In this document: piece after piece, positions 1 to 6,203 of the stretch
How positions within the stretch are numbered: position 1 is the first letter of the stretch
Layout of the letters: the number at the start of each line of letters is the position of its first letter
Source of the DNA: Acidaminococcus sp050873445
GTDB taxonomy: Bacteria > Bacillota > Negativicutes > Acidaminococcales > Acidaminococcaceae
Assembly (NCBI RefSeq): GCF_050873445.1
Contig: NZ_JBNMIU010000079.1
Location: 1-6,875 of the forward strand
Length of the DNA stretch: 6,875 bases
Direction of reading: 5' to 3'
The notes under the pieces: model-generated
Databases searched by the model: none
Seen by the model: the letters and a program-made list of their open reading frames with translations, nothing else
Told to the model about the DNA's origin: nothing
Position numbers and translations under genes: made by a program

Positions 1-313
1 GCTGGGGGAAGAGAAGCACAATCTTACGACTCCAGAAACTCCGGCTCATGGACATACAGTCGGAGACAGCGGAAATCATCGTCACTGGTCCTGCGGGGCA
101 TTGCCTCGCAACTTCCAGTGGGATGTCTGTGAAGGCAATGATGCACCTGTGGCCGTAGGCTATGGCGACGGCTGTTGGCATGGTAATCAGGTGGACGAGC
201 ATACGTCCTGGGATGGAAATCATTCCCACAACCTTTCCCAGACGGGTGGCGGCCAGCCGCACAACAACATGCAGCCGTCCATCGTCGTGTATATGTTCCA
301 GCGGACAGGATAG
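1..313 (+). CDS. Phage tail fibre / tail-collar protein, C-terminal part (partial at left edge)
   Basis: The frame is open from base 2 to a TAG at 311-313, so only the last 103 residues are present and the start lies outside the window. The segment opens with GEEKHNLTTPETPAHGH and ends with GGGQPHNNMQPSIVVYMFQR plus two residues. This is the usual closing motif of tail-collar/short-tail-fibre proteins, which sit at the distal tail and contact the host surface. Between them are repeated H-x-H motifs (HGH, HRH, HSH); in trimeric fibres such as T4 gp12 and gp37, H-x-H motifs bind metal ions along the trimer axis. Glycine-, tryptophan- and histidine-rich low-complexity sequence fills the middle. 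The stop is followed directly by the ribosome binding site of the next gene. The family call is from motif recognition; metal binding is inferred. Confidence 0.85.
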   Translation, partial: LGEEKHNLTTPETPAHGHTVGDSGNHRHWSCGALPRNFQWDVCEGNDAPVAVGYGDGCWHGNQVDEHTSWDGNHSHNLSQTGGGQPHNNMQPSIVVYMFQRTG

Positions 314-325
314 GGGGTGAGGAAT

Positions 326-598
326 ATGGCTGAATGGTTACAGATGGTCGCGTCTCTGGTATCGGTCCTGATGCTCTGTGGCGTCATTTTCCATTTCAGT
401 GTCATCAAGCCGCTGAATGAATCGGTACGGAGCCTCCTGGACTGTATCGCAGAACTGCGCCGCCAGCTGTCGGATACGGAAGCCAAGCGGCAGAAGATGG
501 CGGAACGGCTGTCCCGGGTGGAAGCCCTGGCGGAATATGCCCACCGCAGGCTGGATGCCATGGAACAGCGGCAGCCGGAACAGGGGGGACGGATGTGA
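326..598 (+). CDS. Small membrane-anchored coiled-coil phage protein (holin-accessory-like)
   Basis: The product is 90 residues from the ATG at 326. A GTG at 317 would add three residues, but the purine-rich AGGGGGTGAGG at 312-322 is correctly spaced for 326 and would overlap a start at 317. Residues about 5-28 form one hydrophobic segment (WLQMVASLVSVLMLCGVIFHF). Residues about 31-82 are charged and heptad-like (LLDCIAELRRQL, ERLSRVEALAEYA), predicting a coiled coil. This one-helix plus coiled-coil layout resembles small XhlA-type or baseplate-adjacent membrane proteins of Bacillota phages, but no specific family motif is visible and the role is not established. The TGA stop overlaps the GTG start of the next gene (GTGA, 595-598), which suggests translational coupling. 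Confidence 0.75.
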   Translation: MAEWLQMVASLVSVLMLCGVIFHFSVIKPLNESVRSLLDCIAELRRQLSDTEAKRQKMAERLSRVEALAEYAHRRLDAMEQRQPEQGGRM

Positions 599-951
599 GT
601 TTTTCTGTAGTGCAGAACCGGATCCGCATGGATTCAGCAGAAATCCGCCTAATCATCTGGGACAGGGTGACGGGAGAACATTTCACATTGGGGGAACGGG
701 ACGAGCTGACCTTCACACTGAAACGCTGCCTTACTGATGAAAAGCCTGTCCTGACCAAGACTCTGGGACAGGGCATCCGCCGGGAAGGAACGGAGTGCTT
801 CCTCGTGTTCTGGCCGGACGATACGCGGCGGCTTCCCTGCGGCCGCTATGTCTATGATGCGGAGCTGGTGCGGGAGAACGGGTACACCGATACCCTTATC
901 CTGCCACGGCCTTTCTTCCTGGAGAGGGGCGTGACAGACGATGGCACATAA
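595..951 (+). CDS. Phage tail-associated protein, BppU-like N-terminal-type domain
   Basis: The product is 118 residues from GTG at 595, which overlaps the preceding stop by four bases; a G-rich stretch at 583-588 serves as ribosome binding site. An in-frame ATG at 628 is possible but has a poorer upstream context. The order of elements (IRLIIWDRVTGE, then DELTFTLKR, PVLTKTLGQGI, DDTRRLPCGRYVYDAELV, and LPRPFFLE) matches the short beta-sandwich proteins found in Bacillota phage tail operons. In these, a polymer-like DTxxLPxGxYxYD motif and a final PPxxF-type strand are typical, and they resemble the N-terminal domain of BppU baseplate proteins. It probably acts as a baseplate or receptor-binding adaptor, by analogy only. 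The TAA stop lies inside the start of the next, broken gene. Confidence 0.65.
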   Translation: MSFSVVQNRIRMDSAEIRLIIWDRVTGEHFTLGERDELTFTLKRCLTDEKPVLTKTLGQGIRREGTECFLVFWPDDTRRLPCGRYVYDAELVRENGYTDTLILPRPFFLERGVTDDGT

Positions 952-1153
952 GGGGAATAGCCTTATAGGCATCCTTTCCATGCCATAGGCCCCATCCGGG
1001 GACTATCAGGGAAAGCGCATCGTCCCGTCCGATGAGGAGCAGGTTGTCATCGCCGACAGCGGCCATGCGGCCCTTTCCTGGGTGACGGTAGCTGCCATCC
1101 TGTCGAACTATGGCAGGAGCAGCTTTAATGGCTATTAGTTGAAAGTTGAGTAA
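941..1153 (+). pseudogene. Small phage tail protein interrupted by two in-frame TAG codons
   Basis: Reading from the ATG at 941 gives a plausible phage protein of 70 codons broken by TAG at 986-988 and TAG at 1136-1138, ending at TAA 1151-1153. The middle part (SGDYQGKRIVPSDEEQ, ALSWVTVAAILSNYG) and the end (SFNGY-stop-LKVE) fit a common small tail-operon family. That family closes with an SNYG-x-x-x-[WFY]-NG-x-x-L-x-V motif, and here the second TAG falls inside the motif. A GGAGAGGGG sequence at 921-929 lies upstream, and the start overlaps the previous gene by 11 bases. Every other reading of this gap lacks protein-like sequence. Both stops could be single-base changes of CAG (Gln). Decay is the simpler explanation; amber recoding is considered in the findings. 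Confidence 0.6.
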
Positions 1154-1166
1154 AGGAGCAATCAGA

Positions 1167-1673
1167 ATGGCGAAAAACGTAAAGATCAATTCGGTCGTGT
1201 ATGCGGAAGTGCCGCAGGTTTCCATCCCTCTGGCAGAAGGGCAGGGGACGGCTGTCTTTTTTTATACGACTGGGGCCACGGCGGCAGCTGGGGATATCCT
1301 GACAGGGAAATCTGCCTTTATCGGGAATGGCTTCGTCGCCGGATCTATGGCTAATAACGGAGCCGTCAGCGGCGGTATCAGCAAGGCCGACGGCGCGTAT
1401 GCCATCCAAGCCGGATTCCATAACGGCAAAGGAACTGTCAGCATCAGCAGCGAGGAGCAGAGCAAACTGGTCAGAGGGAACATCAAGACCGGCGTGACGG
1501 TTCTTGGCGTGTCTGTCAAATCCAGCGTCGTTGATACAGGTGATGCCACAGCAGCAGCTAGCACTATCATCAGCGGCAAGACCGCCTACGTCAATGGCAC
1601 CAAGGTGACCGGGAGCCTGACGACGGTGACGGTATCCCAGGACGGTGCTGACCATCGAGTAAGGTGGATGTGA
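1167..1673 (+). CDS. Phage tail/baseplate repeat protein, C-terminus probably frameshifted
   Basis: The ATG at 1167 is preceded by AGGAG at 1154-1158, giving 168 residues that begin MAKNVKINSVVYAEVPQV. A TTG at 1146 in the same frame lies upstream of the ribosome binding site and is rejected. The protein belongs to a family common beside Bacillota phage tail fibres, recognisable by the N-terminal strand motif, the GATAAAGDILTGK segment and GSMANNGAVSG. It contains two copies of a 25-residue unit (see repeats). Family members usually close with VSQD-x(n)-KVL[TS]I[SE]. Here VSQDG is followed by an unrelated tail ending at TGA 1671-1673. In the alternative frame the bases directly after read VLTIE and then TAA at 1660-1662, so a small indel near 1643 has probably replaced the true last residues. 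The function is structural by association. Confidence 0.7.
   Translation: MAKNVKINSVVYAEVPQVSIPLAEGQGTAVFFYTTGATAAAGDILTGKSAFIGNGFVAGSMANNGAVSGGISKADGAYAIQAGFHNGKGTVSISSEEQSKLVRGNIKTGVTVLGVSVKSSVVDTGDATAAASTIISGKTAYVNGTKVTGSLTTVTVSQDGADHRVRWM
1275..1349 (+). repeat. Internal protein repeat, copy 1
   Basis: This is a 75-base, 25-codon unit encoding ATAAAGDILTGKSAFIGNGF followed by VAGSM. Its partner lies 270 bases downstream in the same frame. Shared positions are ATAAA, an isoleucine, GK, A, G, V and GS. Confidence 0.6.
1545..1619 (+). repeat. Internal protein repeat, copy 2
   Basis: This 75-base unit encodes ATAAASTIISGKTAYVNGTK followed by VTGSL and aligns with copy 1 without gaps. DNA identity is only partial, so this is an old duplication of a beta-structured tail unit rather than a recent one. 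Confidence 0.6.
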
Positions 1674-1976
1674 AACTGGCCAGGAACAGCTACAGCGGAG
1701 TGTCATCCGTCCTGATTCCGCTGAGAAGCGGCACCATACAAAGTCACCATCCAGCAGTCGGAGCATCAGACGATTTCCGCTGTCTTTACGCCGCAGATTA
1801 CCAGCTCGGTATTGTCTTTGGAACGGTCTGGCAGTACCTCCTAGAATCTGGCATCGGAAACGAAGGTGGCCCTGGGATATGCGTTCCAGATCCGGGTGAA
1901 GGTAGATAAAGGCTGGATTAGTGGCAGGGCTTCCGTATCGTGAAATTTAAAGAAGGGCCTGATTTGTGGTGATGCA
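1664..1976 (+). pseudogene. N-terminal part of a broken tail protein (frameshift, TAG and TGA)
   Basis: Starting at GTG 1664 or 1670, the first residues (VKLARNSYSGVSSVLIP) look like the N-terminus of a phage tail protein. At about 1727-1733 the coding frame changes. In the new frame the bases read APYKVTIQQSEHQTISAVF, a hallmark of tail proteins with repeated beta domains, where VTIQQSxHQTI is common. The new frame is then interrupted by TAG at 1842-1844 and TGA at 1941-1943. Between and after these stops it still reads sensibly (VALGYAFQIRVKVDKGW, then GDAVITVTDATH) and runs directly into the open part that follows. The likely original was one gene of about 340 codons spanning 1664-2684. 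The exact frameshift point cannot be fixed from one sequence. Confidence 0.6.
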
Positions 1977-2684
1977 GTGATAACTGTGACGGATGCTACG
2001 CACATCCCGACGGATATCACCGTTCCGGATGGATATACCCCGGTGTATCTGTACCAGAACAAACTGTATATGGATGAATCCCTAGACAGTCCTTTGACAT
2101 CCAAATCGCAGATTGCATCAGGAAGCAGCCTTTATGTGGTGGATATTTCTCATGATGCTACCTCCCTGTATCAGCTGCTGGAGCCATCCAGCGAAAACAA
2201 AGCAGGCGTTGGCTGCGATGAAATCTGTGTGGATCTCAGCAATATCACGAAAAGCAATATTACCAATCTGGGTTCAGTGTTCCTGGGTAACGGTAATCTG
2301 GAATCGGCTGATCTGAGCGGTTTCGGCGATATTAATGCGCTTTACAGCCTGTTCGCCTACTGCACCAGCTTGAAATGTGTGCACTTTGATACTTTGTGTA
2401 ATGCCGGGAAGGGCGAACCCAATACGTATTATACCTTTTCGACCTGCAAGAACCTGAAATACCTTGTCCTGGACAAGGTGAACGTGGACTTTGTTGTAGA
2501 GAATGTGAACGATGTCGAACGCGGCATTCCTGGCAAGACAAAAATCCTAGTTCCCCGGGCCGCATTAGGTACCTACAAAACAAACAGCCATTGGAGTGTA
2601 GCGTCTGACCGTATCCTGGCCATAGAGGATTTCGATATCGTCCGCAAGGACGGCGCCGTGACCGTTACGCCAAAGGCGGTGTAA
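1977..2684 (+). CDS. C-terminal part of the broken tail protein, BspA-like leucine-rich repeats
   Basis: This is the longest uninterrupted piece (235 residues from GTG 1977) of the gene described just upstream. The GTG has no good ribosome binding site and sits inside a conserved strand (DAVITVTDATH), so it is probably not a natural start. Residues about 80-165 carry irregular leucine-rich repeats of the BspA type (NLESADLSGF, SLKCVHFD, NLKYLVLDKVNV), spaced by short loops with YSLFAYCTSL and YYTFSTCKNL. The segment ILVPRAALGTYKTNSHW followed by SVASDRI and LAIEDF matches the usual cap after such repeats. In phages these repeats sit in receptor-binding or side-fibre proteins and are thought to bind host surface structures. 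The TAA at 2682-2684 is three bases before the next gene. Whether any product is made is doubtful. Confidence 0.65.
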   Translation: MITVTDATHIPTDITVPDGYTPVYLYQNKLYMDESLDSPLTSKSQIASGSSLYVVDISHDATSLYQLLEPSSENKAGVGCDEICVDLSNITKSNITNLGSVFLGNGNLESADLSGFGDINALYSLFAYCTSLKCVHFDTLCNAGKGEPNTYYTFSTCKNLKYLVLDKVNVDFVVENVNDVERGIPGKTKILVPRAALGTYKTNSHWSVASDRILAIEDFDIVRKDGAVTVTPKAV

Positions 2685-2687
2685 GTC

Positions 2688-2867
2688 ATGTTTGAGAAAG
2701 TGAATATCCCCGACTGTATCGTTATCATCGGGCTGGTCACAGCACTGATCCTGGCGATTTTCTATACCCTCAACGAGCTGGTCATGTCCATCGCCTCTTG
2801 CTTGCTCGGTTACATCGGCGGCACTGTGAAGTCCGCCGTTTATCAGAAAGGAGAAGAAAAACCATGA
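2688..2867 (+). CDS. Holin-like small membrane protein
   Basis: This 59-residue protein starts MFEKVNIPDCIVIIGLV at ATG 2688. Two hydrophobic stretches, at about 10-27 (IVIIGLVTALILAIFY) and about 31-47 (LVMSIASCLLGYIGG), are followed by a short charged C-terminus (VYQKGEEKP). Size, topology and position directly before an amidase gene are those of a phage holin, which permeabilises the inner membrane so the lysin can reach the wall. The family is not identified, and the role is inferred from context and hydropathy. Its TGA overlaps the ATG of the amidase (ATGA, 2864-2867), and the amidase ribosome binding site (AAAGGAGAAG, 2846-2855) lies inside this gene. No good ribosome binding site precedes this gene itself, so it may rely on coupling to the gene upstream. 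Confidence 0.7.
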   Translation: MFEKVNIPDCIVIIGLVTALILAIFYTLNELVMSIASCLLGYIGGTVKSAVYQKGEEKP

Positions 2868-3291
2868 AAGTATTCCTGAATCCCGGCCATTCCGACCCGG
2901 GAGCCGTCAATAGTGAAAGCGGTCTGCGTGAGTGCGATGTTGCTTTGGCAGTCGGTCAATCTGCGGAAAGTTACCTGAATGCGGCAGGAGTAGCAACAGA
3001 ACTGCTCCGGTCTAACAGCCTGACGGAAATCTGCGAGGCCGCCAATGCCAGTGATGCCGACATCTTCGTGTTCATCCACTGCAATGCCGCCGAAGCTGAA
3101 GAAGCCAACGGCACGGAAACCTGGGCCTGTATGTCCTCACGAACACCGACATGCCCGCTGTCTTGGTCGAGCTGGTCTTCATCACCAATCCAGATGATGA
3201 AGAAATCCTGGCCAATGCTCAGGAGGCCCTGGTCAGAGCCGTGGCCAGGGGCGTCACCGATTATGAACAGCTGATTCTAGGAGGTAAATGA
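2864..3291 (+). pseudogene. N-acetylmuramoyl-L-alanine amidase (Amidase_3 type), internal deletion and frameshift
   Basis: The ATG at 2864 has a good ribosome binding site at 2846-2855. Residues 1-87 are a normal Amidase_3 N-terminus: the NPGHSDPGAV motif with zinc ligand H9, E23 in GLRECD, and H72 in FIHCNA. After NGTETW (near 3122-3125) the frame shifts. The shifted frame gives a normal amidase C-terminus, GLYVLTNTDMPAVLVELVF followed by ITNPDDEE, ending at TGA 3289-3291 and including the catalytic glutamate of the VLVExxF motif. Family members carry roughly 40 further residues between these two halves, so a stretch of order 100-130 bases plus the frame has been lost. Read without the shift, the protein ends in unrelated sequence at 3272-3274. 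The intact enzyme would be the phage endolysin, cutting the amide bond between N-acetylmuramate and the stem peptide. It is very probably inactive here. Confidence 0.8.
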
Positions 3292-3293
3292 CC

Positions 3294-3560
3294 ATGAACC
3301 GTGAAGAAATCAGGAAAGCTGTCGCCGATGCCGTCGTAGGCTTTGCCAGGAGCGAAGCCGAAGCAGCCATCAAGTCCATCGACCTGGATGACGTCCAGAA
3401 GCTGGTGGAAGCGTAGATGAAGAACCTCACAGATCCGCTGGAAGCAGAAATCCAGACCACCACCAGCTGGTGGGTGAAGATTAGGAACAGGCTGTATATC
3501 ACCTTGATACAGCAGGCGGTCAAAGCCATTGTGGCTGATGTAAAACAGAAGATTGCATGA
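3294..3560 (+). pseudogene. Small helical phage protein split by an in-frame TAG
   Basis: The ATG at 3294 follows AGGAGGT at 3279-3285, the strongest ribosome binding site in the phage part. The frame reads MNREEIRKAVADAVVGFARS and on to DDVQKLVEA (40 residues), then TAG at 3414-3416. It continues as MKNLTDPLEAEIQTTTSWWV and on to AIVADVKQKIA, with TGA at 3558-3560. Both halves are helical and continuous in style, so this was probably one 88-residue protein encoded after the endolysin at the end of the late operon. The ATG at 3417 directly after the TAG could restart translation, giving a 47-residue second piece, but the purines before it (GGTGGAAG) are a weak signal. I do not recognise a function. 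The intrinsic terminator begins one base after the stop. Confidence 0.55.
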
Positions 3561-3609
3561 AAAGAGCCGGTACGGGACATCGGGAGGGATATTCCATACC
3601 GGCTTTTTC
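3561..3609 (+). terminator. Intrinsic terminator ending the phage late operon
   Basis: AAAGAGCCGGTA (3561-3572) pairs with TACCGGCTTTTT (3597-3608): 12 pairs with one G-U, a 24-base loop and a run of Ts on the 3' side. It starts directly after the last phage stop codon. Confidence 0.8.
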
Positions 3610-3618
3610 TGTTATAAT
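3610..3618 (+). promoter_or_regulatory. Extended -10 promoter for the R-M cassette
   Basis: TGTTATAAT is a perfect extended -10 (TGnTATAAT), lying directly after the phage terminator and 119 bases before the nuclease gene. No good -35 is visible; the best positions fall in the terminator stem. This is typical of extended -10 promoters. Transcription would begin near 3625 and leave a leader of about 110 bases. Confidence 0.65.
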
Positions 3619-3639
3619 GAAAAAATAAGAAATACAGTG

Positions 3640-3679
3640 TTTGTTTAACTACTAGCGGCAGCTATTGTAAAAAAACAAA
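3640..3679 (+). other. Possible hairpin in the leader of the nuclease gene
   Basis: TTTGTTT (3640-3646) can pair with AAACAAA (3673-3679), enclosing a small TAGC-GGCA-GCTA hairpin (3653-3664). Both stems are short and AT-rich outside, so the fold may be incidental. No T-run follows it, so it is not an intrinsic terminator. Confidence 0.3.
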
Positions 3680-3736
3680 TGTGAATATCTATTATCATCA
3701 CTTCCGCACCAAGTCATGTCTTAAGGAGGATAAGCT

Positions 3737-4633
3737 ATGTATGAAGATAAACAAAGTCTTTTGGAAGCATTCCGGTATTATGCTAAACAACAATTAACAG
3801 AAATAGTAAGGCATAACAAAGATTATAAAAAGCAGGCGTCTGCTATTAATTCCAGTATTAAGAACTACAAGGATTTGTTGTTATCTCGATTGGATAATAC
3901 CGCCCAGATAGAACACTGGTCGAATGAACGAAAACTTAATTCAATTCTATTATTAGATTACACAATGTATGTGGTTATGCTTGAGTTTAGAAACAAGGTT
4001 TGGCCATATGAATATATGGCATTCGCACGTCGAATTGGTGAATTGTGGGAACCGTTTTGCAAGGAACCATTCTATTACCCGGTAAAACGGCTATCGATTA
4101 TTACTCCTCCAGAATTTGATGATGTGCAGGCCAATATTAAGCAAAATGTATCTGCATATGTTAATAGCCTTAATGTTGACTCTGCTACTAAAAGGAATTT
4201 GCATTATTATTACTCTATTCCTTGGAAAATGGTCGATAGTGGCGGCATCAAACTGGCTCTTGACCTCCATTTTAATCAAAACGGCATTAATCATAATTGT
4301 GATTTCAAGAGTGGCTTTAGCTCGAACGAAAAGGGAAATACAAACCGCCTTTTACTTGTAGCAAGCATATACAAATTTCTTGATGCTAATGAACAGATGA
4401 TTCTTTTTGTTAGACAACCAGAAGCGCAAAATAACCATTACCTTCAAACTTTAAAAAATTCGGGTTACTGGGATGTTTATTGCGCTCAAGATACTTATCA
4501 GGCAATTTACGCTTACACAGGATTCAACCTCAGAAATTGGCTTGATAATAATGCAATATGGGAAGCTGATGTTGATGATCAACTTAGGAAACGGCTTATA
4601 GATCAGAATATCCTAAATTACTTGATTTGGTAA
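3737..4633 (+). CDS. Putative type II restriction endonuclease, PD-(D/E)XK-like
   Basis: This 298-residue protein starts at ATG 3737 after AAGGAGG (3723-3729). I do not recognise a named restriction enzyme family. Its N-terminal 130 residues are helical and Lys/Tyr-rich. Residues 170-215 carry a candidate nuclease core: a hydrophobic strand with D176 (IKLALDLHF), then a strand with D189-F-K191 (NHNCDFKSGF), followed by SSNEKGNTNRLLLVASIYKF. This reproduces the acid, 10-30 residue gap, acid-x-Lys pattern of PD-(D/E)XK enzymes, which cut DNA with magnesium. A further hydrophobic strand (MILFVRQPE) follows. The methyltransferase begins 55 bases downstream on the same strand with its own ribosome binding site. 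Length and pairing fit a type II restriction enzyme. Composition is clearly AT-rich compared with the phage genes. The nuclease call is inference from motif plus neighbour; the recognition site is unknown. Confidence 0.7.
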   Translation: MYEDKQSLLEAFRYYAKQQLTEIVRHNKDYKKQASAINSSIKNYKDLLLSRLDNTAQIEHWSNERKLNSILLLDYTMYVVMLEFRNKVWPYEYMAFARRIGELWEPFCKEPFYYPVKRLSIITPPEFDDVQANIKQNVSAYVNSLNVDSATKRNLHYYYSIPWKMVDSGGIKLALDLHFNQNGINHNCDFKSGFSSNEKGNTNRLLLVASIYKFLDANEQMILFVRQPEAQNNHYLQTLKNSGYWDVYCAQDTYQAIYAYTGFNLRNWLDNNAIWEADVDDQLRKRLIDQNILNYLIW

Positions 4634-4674
4634 GATATAAGCTCTACTATTACTCAAGATAAAACTAAGGATAT

Positions 4675-4680
4675 AGGAGG
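4675..4680 (+). promoter_or_regulatory. Ribosome binding site that sets the TTG start of the methyltransferase
   Basis: A perfect AGGAGG lies eight bases before TTG 4689. No ATG or GTG in the frame is as well placed; the first in-frame ATG (Met19) is downstream within motif X. Confidence 0.8.
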
Positions 4681-4688
4681 ACCCACTT

Positions 4689-6203
4689 TTGAAGAATCTA
4701 TACTGTGCCTATTATACAAATTCCGAACCCATTAATAAATATATGGTTAAAATGCTGCACTTGAACGACGGAGAAAAAATGCTTGAGCCAAGTGCCGGGG
4801 AAGGCGTGTTTGTTGAATCTGTTCTTTCAGAGGATGTCACGGATTTACAAATTGATGCACTCGATATAAATAAAACAGCTATAAATATATTACACAAGAA
4901 ATTTGACGATATTGGTGTAGTCAATATCAAAGAAACAAATACTCTTTTTGATGAGCAACTTGATATTTATGCAATGGTCGGGGGATATTATGACAAAGTT
5001 ATCGGCAATCCCCCGTATGGGGTTTGGCAGGAGTATTCTAAAAGAAAGGCTTTGAAGAAAAAATATCCTGGCTATTATGTTAAGGAATCCTACACACTAT
5101 TTTTATTACGCAGCTTAACTCTATTAAAGGAGGGGGGACGTTTATCATTTATTATTCCAGACACCTTTTTATATTTGAATTTGCATAAAGAGATTCGAAG
5201 AACTTTGTTACAGAACTCATGCATTGAGGAGATTTTGATATTTCCTTCAAAATTTTTTCCAGGGGTAAGCTTTGGATATTCAAATTTGAGCATTATAACG
5301 CTAATAAAAACATCTTCGGAGGAAAAAGCGCTCAATAACAAGATTAGAATTATTAAGGGTTTTAAAGATGTTAATGAACTCCCAGATGTTCTTGAAAATA
5401 AATTTTCAGATTATATTCATGTTTATATATTGAGACAGTCTGAAATTTTAGCCAATCAAAATTCACGCTCTTTATTATCGGACAATCCTGACATTAATCT
5501 TACAAGGGCAACCGTTCATTTGGGTGACATAGCCGATGTTGTCACAGGCCTTTATACGGGAGATAATAAACGCTTTATTGCCTCTAGAGATAAAAGTGTA
5601 AAAAGAGCAAAAAATTATAGTATCGTAGATCCAAACGAAATATCAGAAAAGGCAGACTTAACAGGCATCCAAGAACTGAATAAGCATTATGTTCCATATA
5701 TTAAAAGCGCATCTAGTATCCGGTATGCAAGGCCAACTGATGATTGGTTTGTTCAATGGGATAAAGGCGCCATCGATTTTTATATTAAGAACAAGAAATC
5801 ACGATTCCAGAATTCAGCATTTTACTTCAAAAAGGGCATTGCCATCCCAATGGTAAAAGCAAGTAAGCTAAGAGCAACATACATGAATAATCGGGTTTTT
5901 GACCAATCAATTGTAGGTATTTTCCCACGAGAAGAGAAGTACTTTTTCTATATTCTCACAATCATGAATTCTGATATAGTTTATGATATTATTAATATGA
6001 TTAATCCGACTGCAAATAACTCATCAAATTACGTAAAACAGATACCATTTGTGAAGCCTTCTGATAAAGAATTGTTAGAAATAAACCAGTTAGTGGAGCA
6101 AGCAATAAATTATGCAGAAAGCCAAAATGGTACTGCTTTAGATAGTGTTTCATCACAACTGAATGAAATAATAAATGATATTTATATGAAAGGGCTGAAT
6201 TGA
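4689..6203 (+). CDS. Type II DNA N6-adenine methyltransferase, TaqI-like, gamma class
   Basis: The product is 504 residues from TTG 4689, fixed by AGGAGG at 4675-4680. Motifs run in the gamma-class order. Motif X is around residues 7-23 (AYYTNSEPINKYMVKML). The S-adenosylmethionine loop is EPSAGEG at 33-39 (motif I). An acidic end of strand 2 is at D59 (ALDIN). The catalytic NPPYG is at 107-111 (motif IV), where Asn and Tyr hold the flipped adenine. The remainder to 504 has the length and style of the TaqI-like target-recognition domain (for example DIADVVTGLYTGDNKRF, and KKGIAIPMVKASKLRATY later). It transfers a methyl group to N6 of adenine in a specific site, protecting it from the partner nuclease. 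Composition is strongly AT-rich (17 G+C in the 60 bases 5161-5220). The gene is intact and followed by an intrinsic terminator. The exact specificity cannot be read from sequence. Confidence 0.9.
   Translation: MKNLYCAYYTNSEPINKYMVKMLHLNDGEKMLEPSAGEGVFVESVLSEDVTDLQIDALDINKTAINILHKKFDDIGVVNIKETNTLFDEQLDIYAMVGGYYDKVIGNPPYGVWQEYSKRKALKKKYPGYYVKESYTLFLLRSLTLLKEGGRLSFIIPDTFLYLNLHKEIRRTLLQNSCIEEILIFPSKFFPGVSFGYSNLSIITLIKTSSEEKALNNKIRIIKGFKDVNELPDVLENKFSDYIHVYILRQSEILANQNSRSLLSDNPDINLTRATVHLGDIADVVTGLYTGDNKRFIASRDKSVKRAKNYSIVDPNEISEKADLTGIQELNKHYVPYIKSASSIRYARPTDDWFVQWDKGAIDFYIKNKKSRFQNSAFYFKKGIAIPMVKASKLRATYMNNRVFDQSIVGIFPREEKYFFYILTIMNSDIVYDIINMINPTANNSSNYVKQIPFVKPSDKELLEINQLVEQAINYAESQNGTALDSVSSQLNEIINDIYMKGLN

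Noticed and set aside
220..561. Minus-strand open frames opposite the tail genes (also at 405-776, 649-981, 896-1225, 1125-1766, 3254-3580)
   Set aside because: They mirror well-supported plus-strand genes, are rich in Arg, Ser and Pro as expected of antisense frames in GC-rich DNA, and lack ribosome binding sites or recognisable motifs.
417..737. Plus-strand open frame overlapping two small tail genes
   Set aside because: It is out of frame with both overlapping genes, which have coupled starts and better sequence character.
1..2684. Diversity-generating retroelement target in the tail proteins
   Set aside because: No reverse transcriptase gene or template repeat is present in the window, and the tail C-termini do not show the C-type lectin variable-region pattern.
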